From Nageia nagi (lineage: Eukaryota > Pinophyta), in the NCBI GenBank assembly GCA_050084985.1, contig JBITNC010000001.1, forward strand, positions 92,008,001-92,072,000: a stretch of DNA of 64,000 bases. The letters run 5' to 3'. Under the pieces are notes generated by a model that was given only the letters and a program-made list of their open reading frames with translations, was not told where the DNA came from and ran no database searches. This document shows, piece after piece, positions 58,200 to 64,000 of this stretch (the first letter of the stretch is position 1; each line of letters begins with the position of its first letter). Both the position numbers and the translations under genes were made by a program.

Positions 58200-59185
58200 T
58201 AAAGGTACTAACTAAATTTTATATAATAGTGATTTATATAAGTAATATGTATTTGTAATTGTGATTTAATCTAATCAATAGTTACTAATGAGCATATTTT
58301 ATGTCATCATTAAATTATAGATCATGTTATGTATGAATCTATAAACCATTTTTTCATGATGAATATGATATGTTGTAAAGAATAGATTGAATTATATGAT
58401 AGTAAAATAAGTGTAATTCCAACACAATGTGCTTTGTTTCATAGTGAAAATCCAAGGAGTACACCTACAATTGCACATCTAAGAGATGAACATTGGCCAA
58501 AAGAGTGTCTAAGGTCATGGATAAAATAAACAATTGAAGAGAAATTAGTTGAAGATGCAAAAGAAAAGACCTATAAATATGATTTAAATATAGCCGAAAG
58601 ATGCAATTATGAGGTAATTATTCATTTATTCATATGATATAAGTTTAAATATTTGTATAATATAGTTACAGTTATATAAATATAATGATTGCACTAATAA
58701 CATTTACATGTAAGTGTGTATAGGCATTGTCTTTCTATACAATTTGGGCATATGGTCAAAACTTCAAAATTGAAAAGAAAGATAAGAATAGAATGACATT
58801 TGATTATGGAGTGATGGTTGATTTTGACCAAGAAAGTCATGCAAGTACAAAAGATACAAACTTGATAGAAGGAAAAATACAATATATTAGAGAAATTCAA
58901 GAAATCTTACAATTGAATTTTAGATCATTCAAGTGTCTAATATTTAAATGTAAATGGTTCAAAGGATTTGTAAATAGAAGAATAATTATGCATGAGATTC
59001 CTAGTGGTTATTATGTAATCAACTCCAAATGATATTTACCTCAAGAAAAAGAGCCTTATGTTTTACCACAATATTGTAGTCAAATATTTTTCTATCCAAA
59101 TGTATTAGATGAAAAGCTATCATTTATAATTAATTGTAATCCTAGAGGGAAACTTGTTGTACGTATTATTGATGAACACGATTAA
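58200..59185 (+). pseudogene. tnp2 transposase, DUF4216-like 3' part
   Basis: Continuation of 49600-52186 after the gypsy insertion. One exon-like piece (about 58320-58615) has NPRSTPTIAHLRDEHWPKEC; a 101-codon open piece (58727-59032) has MTFDYGVMVDFDQESHASTK and FKCKWFKGFVNRRII; one stop later come PQYCSQIFFYPNVLDEKLSF and NPRGKLVVRIIDEHD, stop at 59183-59185. The order 'GVMV...I..I.ELNF.SFK..IFKCKWF...PY.L..Q..Q.F....' fits DUF4216, which commonly follows tnp2 and DUF4218 in CACTA elements. Confidence 0.8.
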
Positions 59186-59739
59186 AATATTATATTTGAT
59201 GAATTAGACATTATATATTTTAATTGTAGTACTTTTATGAATGTTATGTAATTTGTAGATTATATTTTCACTTCAAATATTTATAAAGATAAACCATTGA
59301 AAATTAATCAATAAAATCCCTTGTTAACATATGATTCATTATGACATATTATGTTGTGCTATTCTAATAATTAAGCTCATCATTGCCATAAATCACCAAT
59401 TGAACTCTCCAAAATTGCATGTATAATGCTCTTTGATGATTTCATCTTTAGCATTGAGATGATCAATATCATATACATAAATATATGGGATAATCTCTCA
59501 TAGGATTTTCCTTAGGAATCATAACCACTAACCTTGTAACCAAAAGTAGAACCGTCTTTATCACCACTTCGCTTCCTCATCTCCCTATTTTGCAAAGAAT
59601 CCAACACCATGTCAAGACATAGGTTCTTATATATTAGAACAAAAAGAAAAAAATTATGCAATCTATATATGCAAATCATGAACAATATATCAAAATAAAC
59701 ATCACATGAAACATCAACTTAAAACACTAAAGAAAATGT

Positions 59740-60071
59740 TAAATTTTAAAGTAAAAAGTGTCAATTGAAACATCAAATTATAAGTAAAATAAAATGTCAC
59801 TTTTATTAGAAAAATGTGTTAACCAAAGTGTCAAATAAAAAAGCAAATAAAATATCAAAAAACTACATTAAATGAAATGTTAAATATAATATCACTTTTA
59901 TGTCAAAAATGCATCAACCAAAGCATCAAATATAAAGGCAAATAAAGCATCAAAAACTAGTTTGACATTGTTTGATGTAGGCATTCCAGACGATGACATA
60001 AGATGCATCATGGCGTCAAACAACTTTTTTTTACACATGGTTCGATGCAAAATGGCCAAAATGTAGTAGTT
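59740..60071 (-). repeat. 3' subterminal repeats and degenerate TIR of the third CACTA
   Basis: A unit of about 100-120 bases, with AACCAAAG(T/C)(G/A)TCAAAT and GCAAATAAA(A/G)(T/C)ATCAAAAA, occurs twice (from about 59818 and 59921). The element ends AAAATGTAGTAGTT at 60071. Confidence 0.7.
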
Positions 60072-62482
60072 CCTTAAGCCTATCTTCAAATATTACTCAA
60101 GGTAAATGCCAATTATTTTCTTCACCATAATAAGATAATCATTATTTGGAGAAGAGTTAAGAATTTTATTCTCATCATTCATTTTTATTTTAATATATTT
60201 TGTATAGTCAAAGTTCATACATCATTTGACTTTGATAAGGTATAAAATTTATTTCATACAACGACCTATTAATGATTTCAATGAGTCATCATTATGAATT
60301 TTCCTTTCCTATATTTTAATTTTTAATTGTAAATAATTTTGATCTATTTAAAGAGGAGATTTTTGGATTATTTATTTTGCTTCTTAAATAATTCAAATCC
60401 ATCCCTAAGTAGGAGCCACTATCCAAGCATATCAAATAACCTCCTTTTAAATGGATCCGAATACCTTATACCCTTAATTATTGATAAGGTTCTATAAATA
60501 ATTCCTTGTATGTTTGCATATTTTCAAAACTTTAGGATGTTTGGAAGAATAAATTTTGTTAAAGTCAATTTTTTCATTCAAGTTGAGGCACGACAACTTT
60601 CATATTCATAAGAAAACATAATTAAGTTTTGTGCATATGAAATAATGTGAAAGTGAAAGAATATGGACAATAGTTTTTGCATAATTTAGTATTACCATAA
60701 TAAGGTACAAAGAGGAAAACAAGGTGGTCACATGTGCAAGATCAAAGAAGAGCATAACAACTTGGTCATTTTTCATATGAGCATCAAAGAATAAGGAAAT
60801 AATATAAGGTATTATTATGTTATTCATATTAAGGAGAAAGAAGTGAAAGAATGGTTAAAATGTAAAGTGATAATAAATTTTATGTAGGTCTCAAAAGCAC
60901 TAAGTGTGAAACATAAAAAATAGATAAGTTGTTAAATCGCATCCGAAAGATTGAGGATAAACACAATTATGCTTATCTTAAAGCACATGAAATAAAAAAG
61001 AAAGAAAGCCACTTCACATGCATGTCATTGAAGATAGGCATAGTCATGCATATCTCAAAACAAGTGAATGTGAAAAAGAAGAAAAAAGTTGAAAAAAGTA
61101 AAATGTTGTTCACATCAATAAGTTTAGTGAAGGGCATGAAGATGTGTTTTTTAAATGAAGAAAAAGTGAAAATAAGAAGGCTTGTTCACATTTGCAATTA
61201 ATGAAAGGGCCACAATCATGTGTGTTTTAAATCATGTAAAATTTGAGAAAACTATCATAATTATTTATAGTTGAAAAAAATAATGACACATGTCCATTTT
61301 TAATTGGACCTACAAACTATATTTTATAATAAAAGTATGACTCGACATTAAATAGTTGGAAAATAATGATAAATGTCAATTCGTAATTGATTTACTAATC
61401 ATCATTCAACTATAAAAGGGGAAGGAGCATCAAGTGAACAAGGAATATGAGAATTCAAATTATCAGGCATATTGTTAAGTATCATCCAAAGATTTGAGTA
61501 TTTTTATAATGTTTTTACTTTTTTATTTTTCTCTTTTCTCCATAATGCAATCTTGTTCCATGCCCTCCATGATGGCCAAATAATTTCAGGTTTTTCATGT
61601 GAAAGATAAATAATTTGATTTTCTACAATTCTTATTCTAGTAAAGTTGTTAGTCTTGAGATTGTTTCCTTAGCTCTTTAGACATTGTTGTTGTAATATTA
61701 TTTAAGCATTATTAATAAAATCAAGTATTCTTGGCCTTGGTCCATTCTACATGTCATTTCTTGTATAACGATTATTTTTTGTAACTTGAAATCGATTCTT
61801 TCTTGGATAATGAATTTATGGGGCCAAATTATTTCAACTAATGGAGATCCACTCAACTTTTTCTCTCTAATTTTATTTCTTACTCATTTTATCAAAAGAT
61901 TTGCTACTCATTACCCATGGATTAGGTAATGGTCTAAAGTTGTGATTTTTTTTCTCATTTCAATATTGTATTTTACAATTTTCTTCTATGAATGTTGAGT
62001 CAACTGCTCATTGAAAAATAATTATATGTTGATTGTAAACCTATGAACAAATAACTTAAGAAGATGTCCTTAGATAAAATTCATCTAAACTCTCTTTATC
62101 CTAAATGGATAGATTGATGAATCCCACTTCAACTCTTAATGCCTATATATTTTTCTTACTTAACATTTTTTTCGTTACAATATTAAAGGATACAAAATCG
62201 AACCATAATACTCCAAAATTACAAATTGCAAAGTAATTGAAATATTTTAGAATGATAGAAATATCAAAAATAAAATAAAACTAGCCAACTATTAAAACAT
62301 CATCAACCTAAAACTTGAACATCCATTCTATCCCTATAAGATTGTTAATCTCATCATAAAACTAAGAACTAATTCATATAATTAACTACTTACATCATAA
62401 TGTTGATATCGTACATCCTCATTCTACAAACCCTTAAAATGTGAAAATGAATTTCTATACTCAAACTAAACATTTGGAATTC
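60072..62482. other. Stretch without a recognisable gene
   Basis: AT-rich intergenic DNA. A TATA-like CTATAAAAGGGGAAGG at 61410-61425 and AATAAAATCAAG at about 61714 could belong to a solo LTR of unknown bounds. A 90-codon Lys-rich frame (60929-61201) shows no family resemblance and is probably chance. Confidence 0.4.
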
Positions 62483-62483
62483 T

Positions 62484-62557
62484 CCACCAACAAATCAAAT
62501 CTTATAATAATGATATCCAACTACCAACAAATCAAACCTTATAATAATGATATCCAA
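62484..62557 (+). repeat. 37-bp tandem duplication
   Basis: ACCAACAAATCAAA(T/C)CTTATAATAATG and the following TATCCAACTA appear twice in a row, differing at very few bases. Confidence 0.85.
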
Positions 62558-62589
62558 CTATAAATCAATCATGATTCCAACTATGAGGA

Positions 62590-63096
62590 AATCATTAATA
62601 AAGTCTCCTGGATCCCACACCAAGAACCAGCCGGCCCTCCCCGAGAAGGCCCACTCTCCATACCTTCTCGTACGATAATAACGCCTCCAATTATTGAATC
62701 AAATAAAGATCACCACAAGTTCACAACCGACACATACTTGCAGAGCAAGACAATGACTCTAGAGCGCCTTGTAGAATTTTTTTTTTTTTTTTGTTTTAAT
62801 TGTCCGTGGGGAAAATCTTGATGTGTGAAAGAGAACCATAAAACGACGCAAATTAAAGAGCGTTCATATGCATTGGAATTGGGATTGCTTACGCCTAAAG
62901 TTTTTCGGTTGATTGGGTTTATGGTATGAGGGAGTAAGGTAGGCTGTCGAAGTGTTGCTGCACGAAGAAGCTTGCGAGCCTATTTCTGCTCTTCTGTGAG
63001 AGCAGCCTGTGTATGCTGAACTCAGGAGTTCTCTGATCGGACTATATCTAGTCTGCTGGATTCTGAATTGGGTTCAGCTTGAATTGAGGGGAAAAC
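62590..63096 (+). promoter_or_regulatory. Promoter and 5' UTR of the DUF1218 gene
   Basis: Base composition changes here: GC-rich, CpG-containing words (CCAGCCGGCCCTCCCCGAG at about 62628, AACGACGCAA at about 62842) stand out against the AT-rich flanks. GGCCCA (about 62646) is a site II/TCP-like promoter word. No clear TATA box or start site was fixed, so the transcription start within this span is unknown. The long T run at 62777-62793 separates a proximal promoter or leader from distal DNA. The 5' end of the leader just before the ATG is CT/AG-rich. Confidence 0.6.
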
Positions 63097-63186
63097 ATGG
63101 CTTCCAAATTGGTGATGATATGTGTGTTTATTTTGGATGTAATTGCGTTTGGGCTTGCTGTTGGTGCGGAGCAGAGGAGAAGCACT
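63097..63186 (+). CDS. DUF1218-family membrane protein (MWL-like), exon 1
   Basis: The ATG at 63097 has a good plant context (AAAACATGGC). The 30 codons begin MASKLVMICVFILDVIAFGL and continue AVGAEQRRST, then a GTAAGT donor at 63187 in phase 0. A first hydrophobic helix (residues 4-22) followed by AEQRRST is the hallmark start of plant DUF1218 proteins, four-helix membrane proteins that include the MODIFYING WALL LIGNIN proteins, reported to act in secondary-wall lignification. The frame open past the donor to 63306 is intron read-through. No later exon is seen before the window ends, so the gene continues outside. It is the only apparently functional gene here; identity rests on a short exon. 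Confidence 0.75.
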
Positions 63187-64000
63187 GTAAGTTGTTGCCC
63201 TGTTTCTTCTTTCTTTATTTATTTTTATGTGGTTTTTAGCAGGTTAAGGTGGGATAATTGCTGTAACTTGGTTAATTTTATTTTGATTAGAGAAGCCCTG
63301 GCCTAACTGCTCACAATTAGGGCTGGGAGTTACTAGCTTGGCTTGAACTAGTTACGAACTTATGTCAATTCAGATCTGGGTTTGTTCCCCTAACCATCTC
63401 AACTCAGATCTGGGTTTACTCCAATGTAGCTCTGGGTTTTTCTCTTAGGTCGATTTTGGGATTTTTTTTTAATTGTCAGTTGTCTTCCAATGGGACATAT
63501 TTGTTCGATCCAGCTTAGATCTGGTGGATTCCACAATTCTTTTTGGGTAGGGTTTTATTTTCCTGACTTTTACTGCCACATTATGTTGCAGTATTGGATA
63601 GTTTCGTGGGTATGTGACTTAATGGTCTTGAAAATGTGTCTTTAAGGAGATCACCTTTGAAGGGACTGTTTATTGGACCATGATGAGGCTTTAATTGACA
63701 GCTGAGCTGTGGATCTGTCGTGAAAGACTTTGCTTTGTAGGTTTTCTATGTCATATTTAGGTTTCGTACATTAGAGTGTTACTTTTTTAGGTCCACCCCT
63801 GAAATCTCATGAAAGGATCAAATTTTTAGCTTCATCTAGAATTACAGATGGAAAACCCTCTTGATGGGTTTGTAGATGTGGAATATTTGATTTTTACCCT
63901 TTATAGGGATAGGGTGATTCCTTCTGCAAATGGATATAATCATGTAGTTGTATGAATTCTGGAAAAGCTCATTGCAATCAAGCATTAAAAAAAGAAATCT
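63187..64000 (+). other. Start of intron 1 of the DUF1218 gene
   Basis: Begins GTAAGTTGTT and is T-rich like plant introns. No exon 2 with DUF1218 features (a second helix or Cys-rich loop) was recognised up to the window end, so the intron is at least 814 bases, long for this family in angiosperms. Confidence 0.6.

Larger units (their letters stand above)
45111..60071 (+). mobile_element. Third CACTA element, 5'-truncated and split by a gypsy element
   Basis: It runs from the ATGTTA minisatellite and conserved block through a telomere-like array, a SET-like gene and the most complete tnp2 gene of the window to a TIR-like end, AAAATGTAGTAGTT, at 60058-60071 (the last base differs from the CACTA consensus). 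Everything left of the minisatellite in the other copies is missing. The 6,008 bp retrotransposon at 52187-58194 interrupts the transposase. Subtracting it leaves about 8.95 kb. It cannot transpose by itself. Confidence 0.8.

Noticed and set aside
63009-63239. 76-codon frame overlapping the DUF1218 exon in another frame
   Set aside because: It is Trp/Cys-rich without family resemblance, and the overlapping 63097 start has the DUF1218 signature, a good start context and a donor site in phase.

Overview
This window is nuclear DNA of a land plant. It is very AT-rich, crowded with old, nested transposable elements, and holds kilobases of degenerate plant-type telomere motif (CCCTAAA). The only gene that looks intact is the first exon of a DUF1218-family membrane protein at the extreme right. 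A large, slowly turned-over genome such as a gymnosperm fits best (old LTR divergence, long interstitial telomere-like DNA), but the sequence alone does not prove that.

Layout. 1-3417: gene-poor DNA with two unrecognised minus-strand frames and the end of an LTR. 3421-29979: a large CACTA (En/Spm-type) transposon, 5' end lost, inserted into an old gypsy gag whose remnant continues at 29985-30660. A second, complete CACTA element (13110-24791, TIR CACTACTATATTTT, target duplication AAC) is nested inside the telomere-like array of the first. 30.7-45.1 kb: a decayed plant-mobile-domain gene, a 0.93 kb inverted repeat with a third direct copy, a minus-strand gypsy gag pseudogene, LTR-like pieces and short tandem repeats. 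45111-60071: a third member of the same CACTA family, 5'-truncated, split by a structurally complete Ty3/gypsy element (52187-58194, 403 bp LTRs, target duplication CTTAA). 60.1-62.6 kb: no gene. 62.6-64.0 kb: promoter, 5' UTR, exon 1 and part of intron 1 of the DUF1218 gene.

The CACTA family has a modular plan on the + strand: TIR, 23 bp subterminal repeats, a block with a degenerate minus-strand ORF1-like gene, degenerate telomere-like and TTAACCCTAATTTTTTAC arrays, an ATGTTA minisatellite, a conserved 0.7 kb block, a kilobase-scale CCCTAAA-like array, a SET-like gene, a tnp2 transposase gene with DUF4218/DUF4216-like 3' modules, subterminal repeats, and TIR. No copy here retains every module, and every transposase copy is broken. 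The combination of telomere-like arrays, a SET-like gene and a CACTA transposase in one family is the most unusual thing in the window.
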